A stretch of DNA of 41,870 nt from Streptococcus pseudopneumoniae (GTDB taxonomy: Bacteria; Bacillota; Bacilli; Lactobacillales; Streptococcaceae). The stretch is taken from the NCBI RefSeq assembly GCF_001073085.1, contig NZ_JVFV01000024.1, positions 1-41,870 of the forward strand, read 5' to 3'. The notes under the pieces were generated by a model that searched no databases, had not been told where the DNA came from, and worked only from the letters and a program-made list of their open reading frames with translations. How positions within the stretch are numbered: position 1 is the stretch's first letter; each line of letters begins with the position of its first letter. Below, one piece after another: positions 18,171 through 27,327 of this stretch. The translations under genes were made by a program, and so were the position numbers.

Positions 18171-19952
18171 CTAGCTATTTTCTCTGTTTTTATTCGAAAA
18201 TTGACTTTGATAAAGATCATAATAGAAACCTTTTGCAGCTAAAAGACTTTCATGATTTCCCTGTTCGATTATCTGTCCATCTTTAAGTACCAATATCTTA
18301 TCAGCTTCCTGAATAGTAGAAAGTCGATGGGCAATGACAAAGCTGGTTCTTCCCTTCATCAAACGTTTCATGGCCTTTTGAATCAAGAGCTCCAAGCGGG
18401 TATCGACTGATGATGTCGCTTCATCAAGGATTAGAATTTTAGGATCCGCCAAGAGAGCACGCGCGATAGTTAACAACTGTTTTTGCCCAAGAGAAATATT
18501 ACTAGATTCTTGATTCATCTCCATGTTATAGCCACCAGGAAGAGTGCGGATAAAGTGGTCAACATTGGCCGCCTTAGCAGCTTCAACGATTTCTTCATCT
18601 GTTGCCTCAAGATTTCCAAAGCGAAGATTTTCCTTGATACTGCCTTCATAGAGCCAGGCATCCTGTAAGACCATACCAAACTGTCGACGATAGTCCTGAC
18701 GAGACAGGTCACGAATATCTTGGCCATCCACTAAAATGGCACCAGCTGTCACATCGTAAAAACGCATGAGAAGGTTAATCAAGGTTGTTTTCCCTGCTCC
18801 AGTAGGTCCTACGATAGCCACCATCTCTCCAGGTTCAACATCTAGGTTGAAATTGCGAATCAATGGTTTGTTTTCCACATATTGGAAATCGACATTTTTG
18901 AAACTAACTTGACCTGTCAATGGTGCCAAGTCTTTTACTTCTGTAGTTTGAACTTCTTCCTGTTCATCTAGAACTTCGAAGACACGGTCAAGCGAAGACT
19001 TAGCACTTTGCATTTGTCCAGCTAATTGAGTGATATTTTGGATCGGCTGGCTAACTTGCCACACATACTGAACGAAAGCTTGCATATTACCAATCGTCAA
19101 GCGCCCTGCAATAACCTGCAATCCACCCAATACTGCAACAATCAGGTAGGTTAAATCAGATACGATGTGAAGGGCAGGCATCATCAATCCTGAAATAAAG
19201 CTAGCCTTAAATCCGACTTGTTGCAATTCATCCGTAATCTTTTCAAATCTCTCTTGAGAGTTTTCTTCACGTCCGAAAAGTTTTAGAACATTAAAACCTG
19301 TTAAGCTTTCCTGTACAAATCCATTCATTTGTCCCAGAATAGCTGCTTGCTGTTTAAAGTACGGCTGCGAACGATTCAGAATCGTTTTAGCACCAAAATA
19401 AGTAATCGGAATCGACAAGATAACAATGATAGCCAATTGAAGATTTAGATAGAGGACCATTCCCATAACAAAAAGAATGGTAAAGACTGCATTAACAATC
19501 TGTAAGAAGGATTGTTGTAGAGCGTTCGAAACAGTTTCAACGTCACTGGTAAAACGACCTAACAAATCTCCAAACTGGTGCTTGTCAAAGTAGGACACAG
19601 GGATGCGATTGATTTTTACGCTCATTTCATTTCTCAAATCCTGTATCATGGACTGCACCGCATTGGTCATAAAGTAGTTTGAATAATATGACCCCAACTC
19701 ATAGAGAAGACCACGCAAGAGATAGATAACCAGAATCATTGCGATATAAGGGGTATTAATACCTGCTCCTGCAACACCATTTGCCATGGCAAGGAGGTTG
19801 CTGGTTAACTCAGTGATAGCAAGCCCCAATACGAATGGCTCGATAACACTCATAATGACGCTGACTATTTTCAAGAAGACTGCAAAGAAAACAGAAAAAC
19901 GGTAGGCTTTCAAATAGCTCCATAGACGAGCTAGACTAGATTGTTGTTTCAT
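18171..19952 (-). CDS. Heterodimeric ABC exporter, subunit with the catalytic Walker B Glu
   Basis: 593 residues: six-helix membrane domain (about 20-310) fused to an ATPase domain. Walker A GPTGAGKT (382-389), Walker B with catalytic D510-E511 and switch His542 are canonical, but the signature is ISLGQ (486-490) instead of LSGGQ. With the partner encoded upstream, whose Walker B and switch residues are altered but whose signature is intact, this gives one active and one degenerate ATP site, as in LmrCD, BmrCD and EfrCD exporters. Starts 13 bases after the partner. Substrate unknown; multidrug export is likely. Confidence 0.92.
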   Translation of the reverse strand: MKQQSSLARLWSYLKAYRFSVFFAVFLKIVSVIMSVIEPFVLGLAITELTSNLLAMANGVAGAGINTPYIAMILVIYLLRGLLYELGSYYSNYFMTNAVQSMIQDLRNEMSVKINRIPVSYFDKHQFGDLLGRFTSDVETVSNALQQSFLQIVNAVFTILFVMGMVLYLNLQLAIIVILSIPITYFGAKTILNRSQPYFKQQAAILGQMNGFVQESLTGFNVLKLFGREENSQERFEKITDELQQVGFKASFISGLMMPALHIVSDLTYLIVAVLGGLQVIAGRLTIGNMQAFVQYVWQVSQPIQNITQLAGQMQSAKSSLDRVFEVLDEQEEVQTTEVKDLAPLTGQVSFKNVDFQYVENKPLIRNFNLDVEPGEMVAIVGPTGAGKTTLINLLMRFYDVTAGAILVDGQDIRDLSRQDYRRQFGMVLQDAWLYEGSIKENLRFGNLEATDEEIVEAAKAANVDHFIRTLPGGYNMEMNQESSNISLGQKQLLTIARALLADPKILILDEATSSVDTRLELLIQKAMKRLMKGRTSFVIAHRLSTIQEADKILVLKDGQIIEQGNHESLLAAKGFYYDLYQSQFSNKNRENS

Positions 19953-19965
19953 CTTTTACCTCCTA

Positions 19966-21699
19966 TTATTCTGTCAGAGACGCATTTTTCAGTTGCGACT
20001 CAGCAATTTCTCGATAAATGTCATTGGTTTCCATCAATTCTTCATGACGACCACGACCAACAATTTCACCCTTATCAAGGACGATAATCTGGTCAGCATC
20101 CATGATAGTTCCAACACGCTGCGCGACAATCAATACCGTAGCATCTTGTGTCACTTCCTTGAGACGACGGCGCAAAATAGCATCTGTACGGTAGTCCAAG
20201 GCTGAGAAAGAATCATCAAAGATATAGATATCTGGACCCTTGATGACTGCTCGTGCTATCGACAAACGTTGTTTCTGACCACCTGATAGGTTGCTTCCGC
20301 CTTCTGCCAGATGCGTCGCAAAACCTTCTTCTCGACTTTCGATAAAGTCTTTGGCTTGGGCCACATCTGCTGCTTGGTGCAAGTCCTCATGACTGGCATC
20401 CTCTTTCCCGTAACGGAGATTGTCTGCGATAGTCCCAGTAAAAAGCAAGGCCTTTTGTGGAATAAATCCAATCTTCTGACGGAGTGATTTGAGACGGTAA
20501 TCCCGAACATCAACACCATCGACCTTGATTTTCCCTAGCGTAACATCGTAGAAACGAGGAATCAATTGAACTAGAGTAGACTTACCTGACCCAGTTGAAC
20601 CGATAAATGCAATGGTTTCACCCGGTTTAGCAGTGAAGGAAATATTATGCAAAACAGGGCTTTCTGTTTCCCCAGGATAGGCAAAGGTCACATTATCAAA
20701 TTCTAGATATCCATGAGTTTCTGTTTCTTGAATTCCATCCTCATTTGGATCAATGGAAATGGGCATGTCCATGATTTCCTTCAAACGCTCACTAGATACA
20801 GCCGTACGTGGATACATGGTAAAGAGGTTTGACAAGAAGAGGAAGGACAAGAGGGCGTGGAAACTATACTCGATGAAGGCTACCAAATCCCCAATCTGCA
20901 AACTTCCTTGCTTGAGAGGATCCAAAGCAAACCAAACGATAGCCACAATCATGGCAATAATGATTTGCACAAAAAGTGGTTCTGTCAAACCAGTTAATTT
21001 GAACAAGCGATTCGAATTATCCGCATAGATTGCATTTTTCTCTTCGAAACGTTTTTCTTGGAAGTCTTCACGAGCAAAGGCACGAATCACTCGTAGCCCC
21101 ATCAAATTTTCACGGACATACTGGTTAATCTTGTCCAGTGTTTTCTGTTGCTTTTCAGATAAAGGACGCGTTTTGACCGCCACATAAATGACTACTACAG
21201 CTAGAAAAGGAACGGAAAAAGCGACAATCCAGGCCAGTGAGGGACTCGTCAAGAAAATCATGAGAATACTCGACAGCATCATCATGGGAGTGATGACACC
21301 CAACTTAAGCGTCTGTTCTGCAAACTGCATGAGGACAAAGGCATCACTCGTAATACGAGTAACTAATGAGGATACTCCGATTTGTTCATACTCATGATGA
21401 GAATACTCTTGTAATTTAGCATAGACATCATTTCGCATATCCTTGACCATATTGGTGGTCAATTTACTAGCCGCATAAGATAGCACAATCCGTCCACATG
21501 TTCCTAAGACGATAATAACCAACATGATAACAGCCCAAAAATAGAGTTTATCCTTATCGCCTTGGTTGATTCCTTGGTCAATCATGCGAGCCAGAACAGT
21601 TGGTAGACCTAGATTGACAATGACAAAGAAAATAGCTCCGAGGAAGTCTAAAACTAGCCACTTGGGATAGCGTTTGAGATAAGACCAAATATACAGCAT
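19966..21699 (-). CDS. Heterodimeric ABC exporter, subunit with the degenerate Walker B
   Basis: 577 residues: membrane domain (about 15-300) and ATPase domain. Walker A GSTGSGKS (367-374) and signature LSGGQ (471-475) are canonical; Walker B reads IFDDS, with Asp496 in place of the catalytic Glu, and the switch His is Gln527 (VAQRV). These changes are the mark of the degenerate half of heterodimeric exporters and complement the partner exactly. AAAGGAG precedes ATG. A BOX element ends only about 20 bases upstream of the start codon. Confidence 0.92.
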   Translation of the reverse strand: MLYIWSYLKRYPKWLVLDFLGAIFFVIVNLGLPTVLARMIDQGINQGDKDKLYFWAVIMLVIIVLGTCGRIVLSYAASKLTTNMVKDMRNDVYAKLQEYSHHEYEQIGVSSLVTRITSDAFVLMQFAEQTLKLGVITPMMMLSSILMIFLTSPSLAWIVAFSVPFLAVVVIYVAVKTRPLSEKQQKTLDKINQYVRENLMGLRVIRAFAREDFQEKRFEEKNAIYADNSNRLFKLTGLTEPLFVQIIIAMIVAIVWFALDPLKQGSLQIGDLVAFIEYSFHALLSFLFLSNLFTMYPRTAVSSERLKEIMDMPISIDPNEDGIQETETHGYLEFDNVTFAYPGETESPVLHNISFTAKPGETIAFIGSTGSGKSTLVQLIPRFYDVTLGKIKVDGVDVRDYRLKSLRQKIGFIPQKALLFTGTIADNLRYGKEDASHEDLHQAADVAQAKDFIESREEGFATHLAEGGSNLSGGQKQRLSIARAVIKGPDIYIFDDSFSALDYRTDAILRRRLKEVTQDATVLIVAQRVGTIMDADQIIVLDKGEIVGRGRHEELMETNDIYREIAESQLKNASLTE

Positions 21700-21721
21700 G
21701 ATTCTCCTTTCTTTTTCTTCT

Positions 21722-21827
21722 AATACTCTTCAAAAATCAAATTCAAACCACGTCAGCTTCGTCTTGCCGTACTCAAGTACAGCCTGCGGCTCGCTTCCTA
21801 GTTTGCTCTTTGATTTTCATTGAGTAT
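21722..21827 (+). repeat. BOX element (boxA-boxC form), copy 1
   Basis: About 106 bases starting with ATACTCTTCAAAAATC and CAAACCACGTCAGC (boxA) and ending GATTTTCATTGAGTAT (boxC); boxB is absent. Same family as the elements at 28614 and 41347, here in the opposite orientation and more diverged. BOX elements are non-autonomous, palindromic repeats of pneumococcus and relatives that can affect nearby expression. It separates the tpiA terminator from the ABC exporter genes and would lie in their leader or promoter region. Confidence 0.9.
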
Positions 21828-21836
21828 AAAATGCAG

Positions 21837-21865
21837 AAAAGAGCGTGCTTTCGCACGCCTTTTTA
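21837..21865 (-). terminator. Terminator of tpiA
   Basis: GCGTGC / GCACGC stem with a tetraloop (GAAA on the minus strand), followed by TCTTTTC; on the plus strand it is followed by CTTTTTA. A second imperfect hairpin (GACAGGCAGT...ACTGTCTGTC, about 21875-21916) lies between it and the tpiA stop. Confidence 0.75.
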
Positions 21866-21929
21866 CTAAAAAGAAGACAGGCAGTCTTAACCTCGAGGGA
21901 GGGAACTGTCTGTCTCAGATATTTGAAGC

Positions 21930-22688
21930 TTATTTTACAAAGTCAAGCAACGCCAAGAAGCTTTCTGGATCAAGTGATGCACCCCCAACAAGAGCTCCGT
22001 CAACGTCTGGACAAGCCATGTATGAAGCAACGTTTTCAGGTTTAACTGAACCACCGTATTGAACACGTACTTTGTCAGCTACTTCTTGACCGAAGTCAGC
22101 AGCTACAACGTCACGAACAACTTTACACATTTTTTGTGCGTCGTCTTGTGAAGCAGATTTACCAGTACCGATAGCCCAGATTGGCTCATAAGCGATAACT
22201 GATGAAGCTACTTGTTCTGCAGTCAATCCAGCAAGAGCAGCTGAAACTTGAGCACCTACGAATTCTGCTGCTTTACCAGCTTCGTAAGTTTCAAGTGATT
22301 CACCACAACAGATGATTGGAAGCATGCCGTTAGCAAAGATTGCTTTTGCTTTTTTGTTGATGTCTTCGTCTGTTTCGTGGAAGTAGTCACGACGTTCTGA
22401 GTGACCGATAACAACGTAGTCAGTACCGATTTCTTTCAAAACTTGTGGGCTAGTTTCACCAGTGAAAGCACCAGCATTTTCAAAGTAGCAGTTTTGAGCA
22501 GCAACTTTAAGGTTTGAACCTTTAGCAGCAGCAAGAACAGTTGTCAAGTCAAGAGCAGGAGCTGCGATACCTGCTTCAACAAGGTCTGATGAAGGAAGTT
22601 TTGATGCTACAGCTTCAACAAATGCTTTTGCTTCTTCTGGGTTTTTGTTCATTTTCCAGTTACCAGCGATAAATGGTTTACGTGACAT
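21930..22688 (-). CDS. tpiA: Triosephosphate isomerase
   Basis: 252 residues from ATG at 22688 ([10 protein letters not shown]), preceded by GAGGT 8 bases upstream; the frame opens 7 codons earlier without a ribosome binding site. Active site residues Lys12 (NWKMN), His96 (GHSERR) and Glu168 ([11 protein letters not shown]) are all present. It interconverts DHAP and glyceraldehyde-3-phosphate in glycolysis. Codon use is that of a highly expressed gene. Own promoter and terminator. Confidence 0.98.
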   Translation of the reverse strand: MSRKPFIAGNWKMNKNPEEAKAFVEAVASKLPSSDLVEAGIAAPALDLTTVLAAAKGSNLKVAAQNCYFENAGAFTGETSPQVLKEIGTDYVVIGHSERRDYFHETDEDINKKAKAIFANGMLPIICCGESLETYEAGKAAEFVGAQVSAALAGLTAEQVASSVIAYEPIWAIGTGKSASQDDAQKMCKVVRDVVAADFGQEVADKVRVQYGGSVKPENVASYMACPDVDGALVGGASLDPESFLALLDFVK

Positions 22689-22723
22689 TTCACATACCTC
22701 TTTTTTCATTTTATTTTCTACTT

Positions 22724-22752
22724 ATTTTATCATATTTATAGATAGCTTGCAA
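22724..22752 (-). promoter_or_regulatory. Strong promoter of tpiA
   Basis: -35 TTGCAA (22747-22752), 17-base spacer, and -10 TG-A-TAAAAT (22724-22732) on the minus strand, combining a -35 with a TG extension, as expected for a highly expressed glycolytic gene. Confidence 0.8.
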
Positions 22753-22805
22753 ATCTTACTCTGTAACTAGAAGTCTTCTTTTCAAAAACTTTCCAGTTGC
22801 CATTT

Positions 22806-24173
22806 CTATTTGGAAGCTACCTTGCGCCTCGTTAATTTGACCACTGCTTCTGTTCTAGCCGTGTGTGGAAACATGTCAACGGACTGGATATAATGCAGGT
22901 CATAGATCTCTACCAAACGGACTAAATCACGCGCCAAGGTAGATACATTGCAGGAAACATAGACCATCTTTTCAGGAGCGTATTTGACAATGGTATCCAA
23001 GAGCTTATCATCTAAACCAGTACGTGGCGGGTCCACAATCAAAGCATCTGCACGATAGCCTTCCTTGTACCAGCGGGGGATGATTTCTTCTGCAGTTCCT
23101 GCTTCATAGTGAGTATTGGTATAACCCATGCGCTTAGCATTTTCTTTGGCATCCTCAATAGCTTCTGGAATAATATCCATCCCTCTCAAGCTTTTGACTT
23201 TCTTAGCAAAGGCAAAACCAATGGTCCCAACACCACAATAGGCATCAATCAGATGGTCATTCTCATTTACATCTAAGGCCTTAACGGCTTCACTATAGAG
23301 AATTTCTGTCTGTTCAGGATTGAGTTGGTAAAAAGCTCTTGGTGAAAGAGAAAATTCATAGTCTAGAACACCTTCGCCTATACTATCTTGACCCCAAATA
23401 ATCTCGGTCTTGTCTCCATAAATCTCACTGGTTTTTGCAGTATTGGTATTGACTGCGACAGTCACTACTTCAGGATAATCCTTGACTAAATCTTTCACAA
23501 ATTGAGTCAGATTTAATTGACGATTGGTCACAATGATAATCTGAACTTGCCCAGTTTTCCGTGCTCGACGAACCATGATGGTTCGAACTCCAAGAATTTT
23601 CCGTTCATCTGTAATCGGAATTTGATGGTAGGTCAAGAGTTCAGCAATGCGATTGGCAATAATTTGCGTCTCCTTGTCTTGAACCAGACAGTCTTTTAGC
23701 TCAACCAAATAATGGGAATTTTGAGCATATAATCCTGCCTTGACCTGGCCCTTAAACTTTCGCGTTTGGAATTGTAGTTTAGCTCGATAATACTTGGGTT
23801 CCTGCATACCAATGGTTGGTCTGATTTCATAGTTTTCATAGCCAGCAGGGGCAAACTTTTTCAGAGCTTGATGGAGGAGATCCGTCTTAAACTCCAGCTG
23901 CTTGTCGTAATGCAGGTGCATGATTTGACAGCCTCCACACTCATTATAAATGGTACAGTCTGGAACCACTCGAAACTTAGATTTTTTATTGACCTCAAGG
24001 AGTTTAGCCTCAACAAAGTTACGCTTAACAGAAGTCACCTGACAATAGATATCTTCACCCTTGAGGGCACCAGGAACAAAAACAAGGGTTTTCTGGAAAA
24101 AACCGATACCTTCCCCGTTAATCCCCATGCGCTTAATTTTTAATGGAATTTTTTGTTTGACTTTTAGATTCAT
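22806..24173 (-). CDS. rlmD: 23S rRNA (uracil-5-)-methyltransferase, RumA/RlmD family
   Basis: 455 residues. N-terminal TRAM-like domain (about 1-60); iron-sulfur ligands Cys73, Cys79, Cys82 and Cys162 matching the [4Fe-4S] site of RumA; SAM motif [11 protein letters not shown] (about 310-320); DPPRTGL (381-387); nucleophile Cys408 in [13 protein letters not shown]. It methylates uracil C5 in 23S rRNA; whether it acts like RlmD or the dual-site RlmCD is not decidable here, since streptococci carry paralogues. The start codon lies exactly 6 bases after a perfect extended -10 and has no Shine-Dalgarno, so the mRNA is probably leaderless. Confidence 0.92.
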   Translation of the reverse strand: MNLKVKQKIPLKIKRMGINGEGIGFFQKTLVFVPGALKGEDIYCQVTSVKRNFVEAKLLEVNKKSKFRVVPDCTIYNECGGCQIMHLHYDKQLEFKTDLLHQALKKFAPAGYENYEIRPTIGMQEPKYYRAKLQFQTRKFKGQVKAGLYAQNSHYLVELKDCLVQDKETQIIANRIAELLTYHQIPITDERKILGVRTIMVRRARKTGQVQIIIVTNRQLNLTQFVKDLVKDYPEVVTVAVNTNTAKTSEIYGDKTEIIWGQDSIGEGVLDYEFSLSPRAFYQLNPEQTEILYSEAVKALDVNENDHLIDAYCGVGTIGFAFAKKVKSLRGMDIIPEAIEDAKENAKRMGYTNTHYEAGTAEEIIPRWYKEGYRADALIVDPPRTGLDDKLLDTIVKYAPEKMVYVSCNVSTLARDLVRLVEIYDLHYIQSVDMFPHTARTEAVVKLTRRKVASK

Positions 24174-24179
24174 AAGTCT

Positions 24180-24188
24180 ATTATACCA
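24180..24188 (-). promoter_or_regulatory. Extended -10 of rlmD-like gene, predicted leaderless transcript
   Basis: TG-G-TATAAT on the minus strand, then 6 bases (24174-24179), then ATG. Transcription starting 6-8 bases after the -10 would begin at or next to the A of ATG. Confidence 0.75.
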
Positions 24189-24213
24189 CGTAGTTTCTCA
24201 ATGGTTAAGAATA

Positions 24214-24222
24214 TGTTACAAT
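24214..24222 (+). promoter_or_regulatory. Extended -10 of the aph-like gene, predicted leaderless transcript
   Basis: TG-T-TACAAT on the plus strand, then AAAAGC, then ATG at 24229. No Shine-Dalgarno. The site is back-to-back with the rlmD-like promoter, 25 bases away, so the upstream (-35) regions overlap. Confidence 0.7.
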
Positions 24223-24228
24223 AAAAGC

Positions 24229-25002
24229 ATGAATACAAAGATATCTTTTTCCTCATTGATTTTTCCTGAGCAATTACGAACTTATATAGAGGGGGCAAGC
24301 CTTTCTGACAGCTCTTCTCATTCAGGCGCAAGGGTCCTTTATCTTGACTCAGGTTACTATTTAAAAATAGATCAAAAGGGAAGATTAGAGCGAGAAGCTA
24401 GCATTGCAAGGTGGTTTGAAACCAAAGGACTGGGAACTCCGGTTATCGAATATCTATCTAAAGATAAAGACTACCTCCTGACTAAAGAGGCTATTGGTCG
24501 TAATGCTCTCGCTTTTTTAGATCAGCCAGAAAAAATCTGCCGAACAATGGCAGAGGCTCTTAAAAAGCTTCACAGCTTAAACCCACAAAATTTTCCATCA
24601 GAAAATCATTTAAAATCCTATAAAGACAGAGCCTTTAAAAACTATGAAAAAGGGGAGTTCTATGCCAAGGCGCTCCTACCCCAATTCCAGATTAACAGTC
24701 GCGAAGAGGCCTTCCAACTCATCCAAGAACAAGGGTACCTTTTAGAAACAGATGCCTTTATTCACGGGGATGCCTGTCTACCAAACTTTATTCTCAAAGA
24801 TGCTAGCCATTTCTCTTGCTTTATTGATCTTGGTTTGGCTGATTTCAGTGATCGGCATATCGATCTCTTTTGGGCAATTTGGTCCCTCAATTACAACTTA
24901 AAAGACCCCAAATATGCTGAACTATTTCTCGACTGTTACGGGAGAGAGCTAGTTGATAGCAACAAACTTCGACTCGTTGCCGCCTTTGAAGCATTTGGGT
25001 AA
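24229..25002 (+). CDS. APH(3')-like aminoglycoside phosphotransferase family kinase
   Basis: 257 residues from ATG at 24229; the frame is open further upstream but that part lies inside the opposite-strand methyltransferase gene. Kinase features: Lys46 (YYLKID), Glu57 (REASIARW), catalytic loop FIHGDACLPN with Asp181 and Asn186, and metal-binding Asp200 in FIDLG. HGDACLPN is the hallmark of APH(3') enzymes, which phosphorylate aminoglycosides such as kanamycin; here it may instead act on a cellular substrate. It ends 9 bases before recX, with AAGAGG between, so the two are cotranscribed. Resistance is not proven by sequence. Confidence 0.82.
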   Translation: MNTKISFSSLIFPEQLRTYIEGASLSDSSSHSGARVLYLDSGYYLKIDQKGRLEREASIARWFETKGLGTPVIEYLSKDKDYLLTKEAIGRNALAFLDQPEKICRTMAEALKKLHSLNPQNFPSENHLKSYKDRAFKNYEKGEFYAKALLPQFQINSREEAFQLIQEQGYLLETDAFIHGDACLPNFILKDASHFSCFIDLGLADFSDRHIDLFWAIWSLNYNLKDPKYAELFLDCYGRELVDSNKLRLVAAFEAFG

Positions 25003-25011
25003 GAGGAAAAT

Positions 25012-25788
25012 ATGAAAATCACAAAACTGGAAAAGAAAAAAAGACTCTATCTGCTCGAACTTGATATCGACCAAACCTGCTATATTACAGAGGATACCAT
25101 TGTTCGCTTTATGTTAACAAAAGGGAAAGAGATTTCAGCTGAGGAACTAACTGAGATTAAATCCTTTGCGCAATTTTCCTACAGTAAAAATCTAGCTCTC
25201 TACCACTTATCCTTCATGGCCCGTACTGAAAAAGAAGTTAGAGATTATCTTGCCAAACATGAAATTGATGAGAAAATCATTCAACAAGTCATTCAGTCTC
25301 TAAAGGACGACAATTGGATCAATGATCGTCAGTATGCCTACGCTATTATCAATTCCAATCAACTTTCAGGAGATAAGGGAAGCTATATGCTGATGCAGAA
25401 GATTTCTCAAAAAGGGGTTGCTAAGTCTATCATCCAAGAAGTTTTACAAGAATTTGATCTGACGGAAGTCGCAGAGCGTACAGCCGAAAAACTACTGAAA
25501 AAATATCAGGGTAAATTGCCTGCTCGCGCTCTACAAGATAAGATAATCCAAAATCTTACTAACAAAGGGTTTTCCTACTCGGAAGCTAAAACAGCCTTTG
25601 ACCAACTGGATAACCAGATAGAAGAGGAAACCGTTCAGGAGCTAATCTTTAAAGAGTTGGATAAGCAATATCGAAAATATTCGCGGAAGTATGAAGGATA
25701 CGAACTCAAGCAGCGTTTGACCCAAGTTTTAGCACGAAAAGGCTACGATTTTTCGGATATAGCCAGCGCTCTCAGAGAATATCTTTAA
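25012..25788 (+). CDS. recX: Regulatory protein RecX
   Basis: 258 residues, the usual streptococcal RecX length. RecX binds RecA filaments and restrains recombination. The protein is largely helical with three-helix repeats; the conserved segment [12 protein letters not shown]...[11 protein letters not shown] lies around 75-115. Placed next to the methyltransferase and DUF402 genes as I recall for pneumococci, but here it is preceded by the aph-like gene with which it shares a transcript. Confidence 0.92.
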   Translation: MKITKLEKKKRLYLLELDIDQTCYITEDTIVRFMLTKGKEISAEELTEIKSFAQFSYSKNLALYHLSFMARTEKEVRDYLAKHEIDEKIIQQVIQSLKDDNWINDRQYAYAIINSNQLSGDKGSYMLMQKISQKGVAKSIIQEVLQEFDLTEVAERTAEKLLKKYQGKLPARALQDKIIQNLTNKGFSYSEAKTAFDQLDNQIEEETVQELIFKELDKQYRKYSRKYEGYELKQRLTQVLARKGYDFSDIASALREYL

Positions 25789-25826
25789 TTTTTTCATAAA
25801 AAAACTAAGAACTTTAAACAAAAATG

Positions 25827-25835
25827 TGATACAAT
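25827..25835 (+). promoter_or_regulatory. Extended -10 promoter of the DUF402 gene
   Basis: TG-A-TACAAT, about 41 bases before the start codon, in the 88-base gap after recX. No -35 of note. Confidence 0.65.
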
Positions 25836-25876
25836 AGTAAACGATAAACTTATAAATTGTAGAAAGTTGGTTAGTT

Positions 25877-26410
25877 ATGAGACTTCCAAAAGAAGGCGAC
25901 TTTATTACAATTCAAAGTTATAAGCATGATGGGAGTCTTCACCGCACTTGGCGAGACACCATGGTACTAAAAACAACAGAGAACGCTATTATCGGCGTCA
26001 ATGACCATACACTCGTTACCGAGAGTGATGGTCGTCGTTGGGTGACTAGAGAACCGGCTATTGTTTACTTTCACAAGAAATATTGGTTTAATATTATCGC
26101 TATGATTCGTGATAATGGTATTTCCTACTACTGCAATATGGCAAGTCCTTACTATCTGGATGAAGAAGCTTTAAAATACATTGACTATGATTTGGATGTT
26201 AAAGTTTTTACAGATGGTGAGAAACGCCTCTTGGACGTTGAGGAGTATGAACGACACAAGCGAAAAATGAAGTATTCTTCTGATCTAGACTATATTCTGA
26301 AAGAGCATGTTAAGATTCTTGTTGATTGGATTAACAATGAGCGAGGTCCTTTCTCAGAAGCCTATGTCAACATTTGGTACAAACGCTACGTAGAACTAAA
26401 GAATCGGTAA
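25877..26410 (+). CDS. DUF402 family nucleoside tri-/diphosphate phosphatase (Ntdp-like)
   Basis: 177 residues. The family (S. aureus Sa1684/Ntdp, FomD-like fold) hydrolyses nucleoside tri- and diphosphates with divalent metal. The conserved parts are the N-terminal barrel ([12 protein letters not shown]), [28 protein letters not shown], and [11 protein letters not shown] carrying the acidic metal ligands. A C-terminal helical tail (about 125-177) is typical of Firmicute members. Own promoter and a strong terminator. Confidence 0.88.
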   Translation: MRLPKEGDFITIQSYKHDGSLHRTWRDTMVLKTTENAIIGVNDHTLVTESDGRRWVTREPAIVYFHKKYWFNIIAMIRDNGISYYCNMASPYYLDEEALKYIDYDLDVKVFTDGEKRLLDVEEYERHKRKMKYSSDLDYILKEHVKILVDWINNERGPFSEAYVNIWYKRYVELKNR

Positions 26411-26418
26411 AGTTGTCA

Positions 26419-26452
26419 GAGGTCAGGATTAAAATCCTGACCTCGTTTTTTT
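26419..26452 (+). terminator. Terminator of the DUF402 gene
   Basis: Stem GAGGTCAGGATT / AATCCTGACCTC with a very short loop, followed by GTTTTTTTAT. Confidence 0.93.
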
Positions 26453-26456
26453 ATAA

Positions 26457-26486
26457 GCAAAAAACCTGCCACATTGGGCAGGTTTT
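26457..26486 (-). terminator. Terminator of queH
   Basis: Stem AAAACCTGCC / GGCAGGTTTT with a 6-base loop; on the minus strand followed by TTTTGC. Tail-to-tail with the DUF402 terminator. Confidence 0.9.
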
Positions 26487-26489
26487 CGT

Positions 26490-27257
26490 CTAAATATCTA
26501 ATTTCGTAACAGTAAATTTAATATGGGAATAGTCTTTCTCGATATCCTTATCTACCATAAAGGCGGTTGCATCCTTTTTGACCTGTACCAAGTCAATATT
26601 CTGTGCTTGAGCTGCATAGACACAGCCACAGTAGCATTGGCGATAGATGTCATACTCTTCACACATCTCTACAGAACGTTTATAGCCTTGATTTTTCTTA
26701 AAGTCGCTCGGAAGATAATGAGTGGTGTAAATTTTCTGCACATCAATCCCGATACTATTGATGGTTTGTGAATTTTTGTGAGGACTGATAGTCAGGGCTG
26801 AACCGAAGTAGTCAAATCCTAAGTCCATAGCCACTTGGGCTGTCTTGTCCAAGCGATAGTCAAAACAAACCTTGCAACGATCGCCACCTTCAGGTTCTTC
26901 TTCCAAACCTCTGACCAGCTGACGGTATTCGTTGGGTTCATAGGGTGCTTCTAGATATTGAACCTTGTTGCCAGTTCGTTCATTGAAATCACTGACAAAC
27001 TTTTTTGTCACATAGGCACGCTTATGATACTCAGCTTTAGGATGGATATTTGAATTAGCAAAATAAATGGTTACATCTGCATACTTGGTCAAATACTCTA
27101 AAGTATAGGTGCTACAAGGAGCACAACAGACGTGCATGAGAATGGTTGGTCTTTCTTCATTTTTTTCCCAAACTTGAACCATCTTTTGCATGACACGGTC
27201 ATAGTTGATCTTTTGATTGGGATTCATCTTACTTAGAATTTCTTCTACATCGATCAT
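26490..27257 (-). CDS. queH: Epoxyqueuosine reductase QueH
   Basis: 255 residues. QueH replaces the cobalamin enzyme QueG in the last step of queuosine synthesis in tRNA. Cysteine motifs for the metal centres are clear: HVCCAPCSTYTLEYL (about 42-56), GDRCKVCFDYRL (about 128-139) and CEEYDIYRQCYCGCVYA (about 199-215). Own extended -10 promoter and terminator; AAGGAG before ATG. No other queuosine genes are in the window. Confidence 0.93.
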   Translation of the reverse strand: MIDVEEILSKMNPNQKINYDRVMQKMVQVWEKNEERPTILMHVCCAPCSTYTLEYLTKYADVTIYFANSNIHPKAEYHKRAYVTKKFVSDFNERTGNKVQYLEAPYEPNEYRQLVRGLEEEPEGGDRCKVCFDYRLDKTAQVAMDLGFDYFGSALTISPHKNSQTINSIGIDVQKIYTTHYLPSDFKKNQGYKRSVEMCEEYDIYRQCYCGCVYAAQAQNIDLVQVKKDATAFMVDKDIEKDYSHIKFTVTKLDI

Positions 27258-27290
27258 ACTCTTCTCCTTTTCCTCTTGCTATTGTACCAC

Positions 27291-27299
27291 AGGATAATT
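27291..27299 (-). promoter_or_regulatory. Extended -10 promoter of queH
   Basis: TG-G-TACAAT on the minus strand, 33 bases before the queH ATG. Confidence 0.68.
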
Positions 27300-27327
27300 C
27301 TTTGGGCAAATAGGTTTTCGTGCTTTA

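Noticed and set aside
24061..24228. N-terminal extension of the aph-like kinase
   Set aside because: It lies in the opposite-strand methyltransferase gene, and the promoter at 24214-24222 is downstream of it.
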